Source: CAZUQP01 sp964622455 (GTDB taxonomy: Bacteria; Pseudomonadota; Gammaproteobacteria; DSM-16500). From it: DNA of 40,370 bases. The position numbers and the translations under genes were made by a program. The stretch covers positions 1-40,370 of the forward strand of contig CAZUQP010000025.1 of assembly GCA_964622455.1 (NCBI GenBank), read 5' to 3'. Positions 1 through 8,379 of the stretch are shown in pieces; position 1 is the first letter of the stretch, and every line of letters begins with the position of its first letter. The notes beneath the pieces were generated by a model. The model did no database searches. It was given only the letters and a program-made list of their open reading frames with translations, and was not told where the DNA came from.

Positions 1-69
1 TAAAATGATTAAAAAATTTCAATTGTCAACAGACCCTAGTGCAACCCTAATGGACAAGGATAAAAATGA

Positions 70-1272
70 ATGGACCAGTTAACTCGCATTATTGCCGGCG
101 AAAAAATCCGGGAACGTGTTCGCCGGACTCGGCACCCTGTTACTCAAAAAGTCCTGAAAATCGTTTCTTTAATGGATTATGATTTATTTGTTCACAAAGA
201 TGAAAATTTAGCGCCATCGAAACCTATTTTTACCCTTATTCTTACTATCTACGATGCTAATATTCAGTATATTGAAAAAAGTTTACACTCTGTTTTTGAG
301 CAAACATATAAAAATACAGAAGTGATTTTGATTAACAATGGCGCTCGAGGGAAAGTGCAGGAGTTAATTTGGAATTATTTCGTAAACCATAAAAATTCTA
401 AACTCATCTGCACTAAAAAAAATCTCTATAATCCTGCAGCAAAGATTTTATCGGATCCTGTACCGAATCTTTGGAATGCAGGTCTTTTTTGTTCAGTGGG
501 AAATTTTATTTATTTTCTATCTTATGATGATGCAATTAGCCCTAACTATACCGAAGAAATGGTGCAGCTTTTTATACAAAATGAAAAATGTTGTACCGCG
601 GCCCCTGCGGTGATGAGTATCAACGAATTAGGTGAAATAAATGAAGATGTATCAAGGTTTCATAGAGAACATAATCTTCGAGGAAGATATACGAATGGAG
701 TATCATTGGCGAAAAGTCATATGAGAGGAGAAAATAAAATAAGTTTCCCCGGCGGTTTGTTGGCAATTAAATCGAGCGTAGTTTTGGATTGCGGTTGTTT
801 TGACAGCCATAGTGATTTAAGTCAATTGTTCAAGTTTGCTATTTGTGGCGAATCAGGATTTAGCCCAAAGGCAATCTTATATTGGCGCCATCATTCAGGG
901 CAAGCGCATAAAATTCAAAGAAAAATGGGATTAGTTTACTATCGATCTTTGAAGGAATTTAACAAAGTCTATCATATCCAAAAACTTCATGAAACGATGG
1001 CAGGAACTTTATTTGCAGAAGAGTATGAGCGTTATATTGATAAGTTAATAGTGGAACAAACAATTACTGCATTTCGGGATTCTTATACGATAAGTTTTTA
1101 TTCGGGTCTCAAAGCTTGGCGTCATATATTGCTTGAATGTCCCTTTCGAATCCAAGTGATGGCCTTACGTTGTTACTTGCGGGATTTTTCTAATTATTTT
1201 CGACGATGGCCTATCGCGCGTTTCGTTTATCACAAATTTTTTAAAAATAAGCTTAAAAAATCAGGAAGCTAA
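70..1272 (+). CDS. Family 2 glycosyltransferase
   Basis: A 400-residue protein with a GT-A type glycosyltransferase family 2 domain. The nucleotide-sugar binding beta strand and helix are near residues 55-95 (FTLILTIYDANIQY, then QTYKNTEVILINNG), and an acidic DDA motif in FLSYDDAISP near 155 fits the metal/nucleotide site. The family moves a sugar from a nucleotide-sugar to a glycan or lipid acceptor at the cytoplasmic face of the membrane. No membrane segment is obvious, and the basic C-terminal tail could be peripheral. The ATG at 70 has AGGA nine bases upstream. It converges on the next gene, and the two stop codons overlap in CTAA at 1269-1272. Acceptor and sugar cannot be read from sequence; the context suggests surface-glycan assembly. 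Confidence 0.85.
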   Translation: MDQLTRIIAGEKIRERVRRTRHPVTQKVLKIVSLMDYDLFVHKDENLAPSKPIFTLILTIYDANIQYIEKSLHSVFEQTYKNTEVILINNGARGKVQELIWNYFVNHKNSKLICTKKNLYNPAAKILSDPVPNLWNAGLFCSVGNFIYFLSYDDAISPNYTEEMVQLFIQNEKCCTAAPAVMSINELGEINEDVSRFHREHNLRGRYTNGVSLAKSHMRGENKISFPGGLLAIKSSVVLDCGCFDSHSDLSQLFKFAICGESGFSPKAILYWRHHSGQAHKIQRKMGLVYYRSLKEFNKVYHIQKLHETMAGTLFAEEYERYIDKLIVEQTITAFRDSYTISFYSGLKAWRHILLECPFRIQVMALRCYLRDFSNYFRRWPIARFVYHKFFKNKLKKSGS

Positions 1273-2609
1273 AGTAATAATTCTTTATTTTTCTTCAGGA
1301 ATTGGCGGCCTATTCTTACATGCGTATCTATGTTGACATATTTAAAAACCGGCATATTGAGTACCTTATCTTCGGAGAAACGATTATGAAAGTTTCGCCA
1401 AAAATTTTTTTGTAATATTTGATCTTGATGATCATACTGATCAGTACCTACTAAGAAGTTTAGCATTTCCTGAGTTGCATCTAATATTTCTTCCGGCGTA
1501 TTATCCACTGTTACCAAATTCTTTTCTTTTAATATTTTCAGTATATCGATGCTCTGTTTGGTATAAAACATATCATATGTTTCTTTGAAGGTCATGTATC
1601 TGCCTTTGTCAGGGATGAATATTTTTTTGGGTATAAATAATTTCCAATCAGGCCATACGCCTGGATTAGCTAATGGAAAATTGGTAAGAAGTAAAGGCCT
1701 TCTAAAAATTTGTGCAATAGAATCAAGTCCTGAACCTACCGACATAAAAAAGTAACAATGAGCACTCAAATAAATATCCATAAAATCCGAATGTAGTTTA
1801 TTATTTGCATAATCAATTACATTCGGATGCCCAACTTCAAAAGAACCTTCTACGTATTTTCCCATTCGGATAACATAAAAACCTTTTTCGGCCAGATATC
1901 TTGCTGCTAATTGATAACTAGTGATATCTACATTACGATAATCATGATGTGATGTATTAAAATGTGGTTTATAAACACTTAAATATCGAGAATCACGACC
2001 TAGCAAACAAACGAATTTTGCATCATGAGGAACTCCCAATCGAGTTAATAATTTTTTACCTCTTTTTAATTCTACAGGAGTAAAATAGGCATGACATTTT
2101 TTTATTGTCCCAAAAAAATTCCATTGATCAAAACCATCATCAATTTCAAAATATTTTTTTAATTCATCGCTTCTATATTGTTTACTCCAACACATCAAGT
2201 ATTTATTGATCTCTGACACGAAATAGGGAAATGGTAGGATCCAGATGATTCTTTTCCACATACGATGAAGTTGTGTATTACAGAGAGAAGCATGAGGAAT
2301 AGTGTAAAAAAATGTTTTACAAAATTTTTTGTTTAAAGGACGATATTTATCAAGCAGGCAAAGAAATACTTCTGTATTCATCGCATAATGACCGATACGA
2401 TCTGAATATAGTCTGATAAAACGAATGTGACACCAGGGTCTAATAATTAATATAAAAAATACGATTGGCAGTATTAATGGGCTTACAAGCGTCGGTAAGA
2501 TTTTATTTTTAATTCGAATCGCTGCTAATTTAAAAAAACCCAGCAGCCCTTCTCTTTTAATAACAATATTCAATTTTAGATAAACAGCGGTAGATATATT
2601 TTTAATCAT
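1269..2609 (-). CDS. TIGR04372-type glycosyltransferase
   Basis: A protein of about 446 residues resembling the TIGR04372 glycosyltransferase family, which occurs in surface polysaccharide clusters. Supporting features are the N-terminal motif RIGHYAMNTE, a central block LGVPHDAKFVCLLGRDSRYL, and the later SVGSGLDSIAQIFRRPLL segment, which resembles the donor-binding fold of GT-B enzymes. A hydrophobic stretch near residues 40-60 may anchor it to the inner membrane. An upstream ATG at 2651 would overlap the preceding oxygenase gene by 23 bases; the internal ATG at 2609 leaves a normal gap and is preferred, although no strong ribosome site is seen. Substrate unknown. It probably works with the neighbouring oxygenase and the convergent glycosyltransferase. 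Confidence 0.75.
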   Translation of the reverse strand: MIKNISTAVYLKLNIVIKREGLLGFFKLAAIRIKNKILPTLVSPLILPIVFFILIIRPWCHIRFIRLYSDRIGHYAMNTEVFLCLLDKYRPLNKKFCKTFFYTIPHASLCNTQLHRMWKRIIWILPFPYFVSEINKYLMCWSKQYRSDELKKYFEIDDGFDQWNFFGTIKKCHAYFTPVELKRGKKLLTRLGVPHDAKFVCLLGRDSRYLSVYKPHFNTSHHDYRNVDITSYQLAARYLAEKGFYVIRMGKYVEGSFEVGHPNVIDYANNKLHSDFMDIYLSAHCYFFMSVGSGLDSIAQIFRRPLLLTNFPLANPGVWPDWKLFIPKKIFIPDKGRYMTFKETYDMFYTKQSIDILKILKEKNLVTVDNTPEEILDATQEMLNFLVGTDQYDHQDQILQKNFWRNFHNRFSEDKVLNMPVFKYVNIDTHVRIGRQFLKKNKELLL

Positions 2610-2628
2610 AGTGAGTGACTTAAAATTG

Positions 2629-3402
2629 TTAGAACCTTCGAGCGGTAACATGATTAGAATCAGATGCCTTAATGAAAAGCGTAAATTCGACGCTAATGCG
2701 TGTGGTTTTTGCTAAATTTTCTGAACCTCCATGTAACAAGTTATCGTGGAAAATGACGGCCCTTCCAGATTCAGTTGCCAGAAGCTTCATATCTGGATGT
2801 TCATCAATAACGGGTTTTTTTTGTTTATATTTTACCTCAGAATGCCACTGCCATTCTTTTTTATGAGATCCAGGAGATACCATGAGTCCATTTTTACCCT
2901 CAACTGCGTGAATAGCAATCCAGATTTTTAAACGTTGAAACGAATAAGAGGGTTCTTTAACCTTATATTCTAATAACTCCCAAAACCATCTATCTGCATG
3001 CACTGAACCGACATCTTCATTTCCAGGGCGGACCAATCGCCAGTAAATAGTTTCCCAGCCCAAATCCTGTTCATCGCCTAAGTCAATCGAGCCAAATTCT
3101 TTTTCTAATTTTTTGAAAAAGGCCATTTTTTTTACGAGGGTGGTTGCTTCTCTAGGTAAAACTCGCGCATACGTTGGCCATGCATTAGGATGATCAATCA
3201 AATTCGAGAGCTCATGGTATCGTTCTATTCCATAGCGGTCAAACTGATGCAAATGCTTGGGTACGAGTAGTTGAATTCGATAGAGCCATTGCATTCTTAT
3301 CATTTGGCGGAACATTTCAAGTTCATTATTATTCAAACAAATATCGAGTGAATAGCCGTCTCCATGATTAATGCTTTGAAGCAACGAATTATTAGCGGAC
3401 AT
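2629..3402 (-). CDS. PhyH-like Fe(II)/2-oxoglutarate dioxygenase
   Basis: A 257-residue protein of the phytanoyl-CoA dioxygenase-like superfamily. The iron-binding facial triad is visible as HAD in VHADRWFWE plus a distal His in FHDNLLHGG, and Arg in KTTRISVEF is the expected 2-oxoglutarate contact. Such enzymes hydroxylate small molecules or sugar/lipid groups in the cytoplasm. The open frame extends upstream to 3522, but that part is antisense-free read-through of the tRNA-Arg gene. The true start is the ATG at 3402, preceded by AAGGAG in GCAAAGGAGAACAAGGAA. Its end lies close to the TIGR04372 gene, so the two are likely co-transcribed. The substrate is unknown; modification of a glycan precursor is a contextual guess. 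Confidence 0.75.
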   Translation of the reverse strand: MSANNSLLQSINHGDGYSLDICLNNNELEMFRQMIRMQWLYRIQLLVPKHLHQFDRYGIERYHELSNLIDHPNAWPTYARVLPREATTLVKKMAFFKKLEKEFGSIDLGDEQDLGWETIYWRLVRPGNEDVGSVHADRWFWELLEYKVKEPSYSFQRLKIWIAIHAVEGKNGLMVSPGSHKKEWQWHSEVKYKQKKPVIDEHPDMKLLATESGRAVIFHDNLLHGGSENLAKTTRISVEFTLFIKASDSNHVTARRF

Positions 3403-3452
3403 TTCCTTGTTCTCCTTTGCATTTTTTCCTAAAAATTGACTAGTCAAAATTC

Positions 3453-3528
3453 TGGCGTCCCGGAGTGGATTCGAACCACCGACCTGCCCCTTAGGAGGGG
3501 GCTGCGCTATCCCCTGTGCCACCGGGAC
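3453..3528 (-). tRNA. tRNA-Arg (anticodon CCT)
   Basis: A full 76-nt cloverleaf reads on the minus strand. The acceptor arms GTCCCGG and CCGGGAC pair perfectly, the D stem is GCAC/GCGC, the anticodon stem is GCCCC/GGGGC around the loop CTCCTAA, and the T arm is GGTGG-TTCGAAT-CCACT. The discriminator is G and the CCA end is encoded. The loop gives anticodon CCT, which reads the rare AGG arginine codon. The gene starts only 11 bases after the corC stop codon and may be processed from the same transcript. Its 3' end faces the accessory genes at 1-3402. Confidence 0.95.
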
Positions 3529-3539
3529 TGAAAATGACT

Positions 3540-4364
3540 TTACTCTTTTTTTATTTCAAGCAAATGAATACGTCGATTATCGCTGTGCAATACTTTGAAT
3601 TGATAATTTTCGATTTTGATCGTTTCACCGCGCTTTGGCAAGTGCCCAAAGTTTTTTAATACTAAACCACCAATCGTATCAAATTCCTCATCACTAAATT
3701 CTGTATCAAAATATTCATTAAAATCATCAATTGGCGTGGATGCTTTGACGGTATAGCAGCCCTCGTCTAATTTTTTAATATCATCTTCTTCATCGATGTC
3801 GTATTCATCTTCAATATCACCGACAATTTGTTCCAATACATCTTCAATAGTGACAAGCCCTGCGACGTGGCCGTATTCATCAATGACGATTGCCATGTGA
3901 TTACGGTTTACCCGAAATTCACGCAGCAAAATATCCAAGCGCTTACTTTGCGGAACAAAAACGGCGGGACGTAAAATATCACGCATGATGAATGCGGGAG
4001 TCTCTTTTTTAAAAACATATTTCAATAAATCTTTTGCAAGTAAGATGCCAATGACATCATCGTTATCTATTACCGGAAAGCGTGAATGGCCTGACTCAAT
4101 TACTAAAGGCAACAAAGCTTCAAGCGTACTATGAGAAATTGCGACTACCATTTGTGCTTTGGGTACCATGATTTCGCGCACTTGCATTTCAGAAACTTGC
4201 AATACACTTTCGATCATGCCGAGCATGTCTGCACTTAAAATGCCGCGCTCTTCGGCATCACGCAGAACATCCATTAATTGTTCGCGATCTTTGGGCTCAC
4301 GAATGAGCAAAGTGCTCAATCGCTCAAGCCACGACGGTGATTTTTGTTCGATAGGATCGGTCAT
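3540..4364 (-). CDS. corC: CorC/HlyC-family CBS-domain protein
   Basis: A 274-residue member of the CorC (YbeX) family, linked to magnesium/cobalt homeostasis and to ribosome function in enterobacteria. Visible parts are a short N-terminal segment, a tandem CBS pair at about residues 60-185 (VREIMVPKAQM, VIDNDDVIGIL, VIDEYGHVAGLVTIEDVLE), an acidic linker, and a C-terminal CorC_HlyC domain at about 195-270 (DEEFDTIGGLVL). The N-terminal membrane domain of larger homologues is absent, as expected for CorC. The start codon overlaps the ybeY stop codon by one base (TAATG), so translation is probably coupled. The usual downstream partner lnt is not here; tRNA-Arg follows instead. Confidence 0.9.
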   Translation of the reverse strand: MTDPIEQKSPSWLERLSTLLIREPKDREQLMDVLRDAEERGILSADMLGMIESVLQVSEMQVREIMVPKAQMVVAISHSTLEALLPLVIESGHSRFPVIDNDDVIGILLAKDLLKYVFKKETPAFIMRDILRPAVFVPQSKRLDILLREFRVNRNHMAIVIDEYGHVAGLVTIEDVLEQIVGDIEDEYDIDEEDDIKKLDEGCYTVKASTPIDDFNEYFDTEFSDEEFDTIGGLVLKNFGHLPKRGETIKIENYQFKVLHSDNRRIHLLEIKKE

Positions 4365-4837
4365 TATTTTTTACCTTTTTCAATAATATGATAAGGGTCA
4401 TGAAAACCCAAGGTATGTAAAATTTTTATTTCTTCTGCTTCCATCAGATCAGCCTCTTTTTTTTTCTCATGGTCATAACCTAGCAAATGAAGTGTGCCAT
4501 GTACAATCATATGCGCCCAATGAGCTTCCAGCGTTTTTTTTTGGGCCAGGGCTTCTTCAGCAATGACTTCAGCACAAATGACAATATCACCCAGAAGAGG
4601 CATTTGCGATTCACATTCTTTTGGCATATCAAAAGGAAAGGACAATACATTGGTCGGTTTATGTTTCTGTCTATACATACTATTCAATTGAGTCATTTCA
4701 TTTTTATCCACAATGCGAATATTTAATTCGGCGGATTTTATTTTTGTTTTAAGCACGGCGGTTGCAAAGCGTTTTAATCGAGATGTACTTGGTAAGGATG
4801 CCGACAAAGTGACGCGTTGGATAGTGATGTCATACAT
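4364..4837 (-). CDS. ybeY: Endoribonuclease YbeY
   Basis: A 157-residue YbeY protein, the metal-dependent single-strand endoribonuclease of 16S rRNA 3'-end maturation and ribosome quality control. The zinc-binding signature HGTLHLLGYDH near residues 110-122 supplies the three histidines, and the preceding DIVICAEV and RQKHKPTNVLSFPFD segments are typical. The length matches the family. It sits five bases after ybeZ and overlaps corC by one base, in the conserved order miaB-ybeZ-ybeY-corC, so it is probably part of one transcript. Confidence 0.95.
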   Translation of the reverse strand: MYDITIQRVTLSASLPSTSRLKRFATAVLKTKIKSAELNIRIVDKNEMTQLNSMYRQKHKPTNVLSFPFDMPKECESQMPLLGDIVICAEVIAEEALAQKKTLEAHWAHMIVHGTLHLLGYDHEKKKEADLMEAEEIKILHTLGFHDPYHIIEKGKK

Positions 4838-4842
4838 GGTAA

Positions 4843-5817
4843 TTACTTGCCTTGCGCGGTATGCCGCTCATAAGCTTCTACGATACTTTGCACGAGAGGA
4901 TGACGAACAATGTCCTTCGTTTCAAATTGCGTGAAGCTAATGCCTTTTATGTCACGTAATACACTTAATGCATGTACTAAGCCGGACTCATGCCGGTTGG
5001 GCAAATCAATTTGTGTGGTATCGCCCGTGATGATTGCTTTTGAATTAAAACCAATACGAGTCAAAAACATTTTCATTTGTTCAGCGGTCGTATTTTGTCC
5101 TTCATCTAAAATGATAAAAGAATCATTTAATGAACGTCCGCGCATATAGGCAAGCGGGACTAATTGAATCACATCGCTTTCAATTAAATGGCCAACCGTA
5201 TCAAAGCCTATCATTTCATACAATGCGTCATATAAAGGACGTAAATACGGATGGACTTTTTGTGCTAAATCGCCGGGCAAAAAACCTAAATGCTCGCCCG
5301 CTTCAACAATGGGGCGCACCAAAATAATACGATTGACGCGTTCAATTTCAAGCGCATGAACAGCAGAGGCCACAGCCAAATATGTTTTGCCGGTTCCTGC
5401 AGGGCCCAGACCAAAATTAATGTCATGCTGCAAGATATTGTGAATATAACGAATTTGATTGGCGCCGCGCGCGGTGACTTTTCCGTTTTTGATACGGATT
5501 TCCATGCGCTTTTCTTCCAATACATCGTCGGCAGAATGATTTTTCTGTAAAGTTTGCAAATAGAGATGGATTTGTTCAGCTGCTAAATGAGATTGCGTTT
5601 TGGCTTCTTGGTAAAGTTCAACTAACGCATCACAGGCTTGGCGAACGGCTTTAGGATCTCCATTCACTGCAAAAGTATAGCCTCTTTGTTTGATATCGAC
5701 TTCTAAGCGTTTTTCAATGAGTTGTATGTGTTCATCGTACTGACCGCACAGATTTAACAATCGCCGGTTGTCTTCGGGGGTCAACACAATGACTTTTGAG
5801 TAATGGGTCGTTTCCAA
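4843..5817 (-). CDS. ybeZ: PhoH-like ATPase YbeZ
   Basis: A 324-residue PhoH-family P-loop ATPase. The Walker A motif is GLGPAGTGKTYLA near residue 138 and Walker B is FIILDEGQNTT near 213. An N-terminal region of about 110 residues resembles the KH-like domain of this family. YbeZ proteins act in the cytoplasm with YbeY in RNA metabolism; the biochemical activity is an RNA-stimulated ATPase or helicase by family knowledge. The start ATG at 5817 lies 58 bases after the miaB stop. Length is close to that of the E. coli protein. Confidence 0.92.
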   Translation of the reverse strand: METTHYSKVIVLTPEDNRRLLNLCGQYDEHIQLIEKRLEVDIKQRGYTFAVNGDPKAVRQACDALVELYQEAKTQSHLAAEQIHLYLQTLQKNHSADDVLEEKRMEIRIKNGKVTARGANQIRYIHNILQHDINFGLGPAGTGKTYLAVASAVHALEIERVNRIILVRPIVEAGEHLGFLPGDLAQKVHPYLRPLYDALYEMIGFDTVGHLIESDVIQLVPLAYMRGRSLNDSFIILDEGQNTTAEQMKMFLTRIGFNSKAIITGDTTQIDLPNRHESGLVHALSVLRDIKGISFTQFETKDIVRHPLVQSIVEAYERHTAQGK

Positions 5818-5875
5818 TGGTTAGGCGAGCTCTCTATCAGCAATACATAAACGTAGTATAACGTATCTTTTTAGA

Positions 5876-7201
5876 TTATTCGAGAGCGAGTTTTCCTCTC
5901 AGAGAATTCGGCAGGCTCTCTGTAATGTAAATGGGTATCAGTTTGCCTATTAAATAAGGATCTCCCTTAAAATTAACCACTCGATTATTTTCCGTGCGGC
6001 CTGATAATTCCTGCAGATCTTTCTTAGAGGGCCCGGTCACTAAAATCCATTGTTCGCTTCCAACCATGCTATCACTGATGCGTTTGGCATTTAACAAGAT
6101 GCGGTCTTGTAATATCTTCAAACGCTCTTTTTTGATTTCCATCGGCACATTATCAGGTAACTTAGCTGCGGGTGTTCCAGGACGTGCGCTATAGATAAAA
6201 CTAAACGATGTATCAAAACCTACTTCGTGGATAAGGTTCATCGTTTCTTCAAAATCAGCATCGGTTTCACCAGGAAAACCGACAATAAAATCGGATGAAA
6301 TACTAATATCAGGCCGCACTTTACGTAAACGGCGAATCTTTGCCTTATATTCAAGTGCAGTATACCCGCGTTTCATGGCTGCCAAAATGCGATCAGAACC
6401 GCTTTGTACAGGCAGATGCAGATGATTCGCCAGTTTTGGAATGTTTGCATAAGCTTGAATCAGTGTATTTGAAAATGCGAGCGGGTGTGATGTCGTAAAA
6501 CGTATTCGTACGATACCATCAATTGCTGCCGCATATTGAATGAGTAACGCTAAATCAGCGGTGCCGCCTTCATGCATTTCTCCGCGATAATCATTGACGT
6601 TTTGACCCAAGAACGTTATTTCTGCGACACCTTGGCTAGCTAAGCTTGAAACCTCAGCCAACACACTGTCAAATGAACGGCTGATTTCTTCACCGCGCGT
6701 ATAAGGAACAACGCAAAAGCTGCAATATTTGCTGCAGCCTTCCATGATGGATACAAACGCTGTTTTACCTTCTGCACGAGGTTCAGGCAGATGGTCAAAT
6801 TTTTCAATTTCAGGAAAACTGATATCAACAATTGGTTTACGTTCTTTTTTGACGGCACTCAAAAGTTCGCCCAATCGGTGCAATGTTTGCGGGCCAAAAA
6901 TGACATCAACAAAAGGCGCGCGTTTTAAAATAGCTTCACCTTCTTGACTGGCGACACATCCGCCGACTCCGATGATGATGTGCGGGTTTTTTTCTTTTAA
7001 GGCGCGAAAACGCCCTAAATCAGAAAACACTTTTTCTTGTGCTTTTTCCCGTATCGAACAGGTATTTAGCAAAATGACGTCTGCTTCATCAAGATTTGAA
7101 GTTTTTTCTAAGCAATGAGAAGCCATCAAGACATCTGCCATTTTGGCAGAGTCGTATTCATTCATCTGGCAGCCGTGAGTTTGGATGTAAAGCTTATTCA
7201 T
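5876..7201 (-). CDS. miaB: tRNA 2-methylthio-N6-isopentenyladenosine synthase MiaB
   Basis: A 441-residue methylthiotransferase that adds the 2-methylthio group to i6A37 in tRNAs reading UNN codons. The N-terminal UPF0004 domain has the three auxiliary-cluster cysteines (HGCQMN, LNTCSIRE, VGGCVAS). The radical SAM cluster is CSKYCSFC near residue 157, followed by VVPYTRG. A TRAM domain forms the C-terminus from about 375. The first gene of the minus-strand block miaB-ybeZ-ybeY-corC, it is divergent from the ferredoxin-rsmE pair across about 90 bases that must hold both promoters; no convincing -35/-10 pair was recognised there. Confidence 0.96.
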   Translation of the reverse strand: MNKLYIQTHGCQMNEYDSAKMADVLMASHCLEKTSNLDEADVILLNTCSIREKAQEKVFSDLGRFRALKEKNPHIIIGVGGCVASQEGEAILKRAPFVDVIFGPQTLHRLGELLSAVKKERKPIVDISFPEIEKFDHLPEPRAEGKTAFVSIMEGCSKYCSFCVVPYTRGEEISRSFDSVLAEVSSLASQGVAEITFLGQNVNDYRGEMHEGGTADLALLIQYAAAIDGIVRIRFTTSHPLAFSNTLIQAYANIPKLANHLHLPVQSGSDRILAAMKRGYTALEYKAKIRRLRKVRPDISISSDFIVGFPGETDADFEETMNLIHEVGFDTSFSFIYSARPGTPAAKLPDNVPMEIKKERLKILQDRILLNAKRISDSMVGSEQWILVTGPSKKDLQELSGRTENNRVVNFKGDPYLIGKLIPIYITESLPNSLRGKLALE

Positions 7202-7292
7202 GATAGAGCGTTACCTATGCAATCGAGGCGCATATCATATTCGATTGTAAAATTATTTGCTAGGTTGCTTGCTTGCGGTCTAATATGGAGAG

Positions 7293-7640
7293 ATGAATGA
7301 AGAACTAAAACAACGGGCAGAAAAATTGGGGCTTAAGTACATTAAGCGCCATATTTTTTTATGCTGTGATCAAACTAAGCCTAAATGCTGTGAGTTGGAA
7401 CAAGGGTTGGCGGCTTGGGAATATTTAAAATCACGGCTTGATGATCTGCATTTAACAGAAGAAGGCGGTATTTATCGCACCAAGGCCAATTGTTTGCGTA
7501 TCTGCCGTCAAGGCCCTATTGCAGTCGTGTATCCGGAAGGTGTTTGGTATCACTCCTGTTTACCGCCGGTATTGGAACGTATTATTCAAGAACACTTAAT
7601 AGGCGGCCAACCGGTCAAAGATTATATGATTCCATTATGA
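7293..7640 (+). CDS. Thioredoxin-like [2Fe-2S] ferredoxin
   Basis: A 115-residue protein of the thioredoxin-fold ferredoxin type. Cysteines at about 24, 25, 32 and 33 (FLCCDQTKPKCC) and at 67 and 71 (CLRICRQGP) fit the family pattern of two early and two late cluster ligands; the doubled pairs are unusual and leave two spare cysteines. The terminal VVYPEGVWY segment is typical. It probably carries electrons in the cytoplasm, but no partner is encoded beside it. A GGAG lies very close to the ATG. Its last codons overlap the rsmE start in ATGA, so the two are translationally coupled. Confidence 0.8.
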   Translation: MNEELKQRAEKLGLKYIKRHIFLCCDQTKPKCCELEQGLAAWEYLKSRLDDLHLTEEGGIYRTKANCLRICRQGPIAVVYPEGVWYHSCLPPVLERIIQEHLIGGQPVKDYMIPL

Positions 7641-8368
7641 CCACACGTATTTTTCAAGCGATTCCTTTAAAGGTAAACACAGCCATTCAATTGGACCAAA
7701 AAGCGAGCCATCATCTTGCACGTGTGTTGCGCGCATCAATTGGGGACCCTGCCATTATTTTTAATGGCGAAGGCGGAGAGTATGCGAGTGTTATTCAATC
7801 TATCGATAAAAAAACAGTAACTGTAGAAATTAAACAATTGATTGATCGCGATGTTGAATCTTCACTTGATCTTTGGTTGGCGCAAGGCATTTCGCGCGGT
7901 GAAAAAATGGATTACACCATTCAAAAAGCGGTTGAATTGGGGGTGAAGAAAATTATCCCTCTTTTTACGGAACGATGTAACGTGAAATTAGATAGCGAAC
8001 GCAGTAAAAAAAGAATTGAGCATTGGCAATCTATTATAATAAGCGCTTGTGAACAATGCGGCAGAAATACAGTTCCTACTATTTTGGCACCACAATCTCT
8101 CGATGTTTGGCTTAAAACGGCCAAAGCCGATCATTGTTTTGTATTATCACCGCACACGGATAAAAAATTAAAAACTTTCACAATTGAAAATCATTCTCGT
8201 GTCATACTGTTAATTGGCCCCGAAGGTGGATTAAGCGAGCAAGAAATGACTCAGGCTGTGCAACAGTGTTTTTTGCCGCTTAATTTAGGCCCTCGCATTT
8301 TACGCACAGAAACAGCAGGCATTGCTGCTATGACGGCATTACAATGTTTGTTTGGGGATTTGGGGTAA
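7637..8368 (+). CDS. rsmE: 16S rRNA (uracil1498-N3)-methyltransferase RsmE
   Basis: A 243-residue SPOUT-class RNA methyltransferase that methylates U1498 in the decoding region of 16S rRNA using S-adenosylmethionine. The N-terminal PUA-like domain has KASHHLARVLRAS, and the trefoil-knot SAM site is LIGPEGGLSEQE near 192 and LGPRILRTETAG near 220. The open frame extends to 7490 in front, but that part overlaps the ferredoxin gene out of frame. The ATG at 7637 overlaps the upstream stop in ATGA and gives the family length. Confidence 0.95.
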   Translation: MTTRIFQAIPLKVNTAIQLDQKASHHLARVLRASIGDPAIIFNGEGGEYASVIQSIDKKTVTVEIKQLIDRDVESSLDLWLAQGISRGEKMDYTIQKAVELGVKKIIPLFTERCNVKLDSERSKKRIEHWQSIIISACEQCGRNTVPTILAPQSLDVWLKTAKADHCFVLSPHTDKKLKTFTIENHSRVILLIGPEGGLSEQEMTQAVQQCFLPLNLGPRILRTETAGIAAMTALQCLFGDLG

Positions 8369-8379
8369 AAATATTTTCA

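Noticed and set aside
3432..3452. Terminator after tRNA-Arg (TTGACTAGTCAA palindrome followed by T residues)
   Set aside because: As RNA the stem is only about four A/U-rich pairs around a four-base loop, too weak to call a terminator.
3403..3522. Upstream extension of the oxygenase reading frame
   Set aside because: It runs through the tRNA-Arg gene on the same strand; the ATG at 3402 has an AAGGAG site and gives the proper family length.
7490..7636. Long N-terminal extension of RsmE
   Set aside because: It overlaps the ferredoxin gene in another frame, and the RsmE fold starts at the ATG at 7637.
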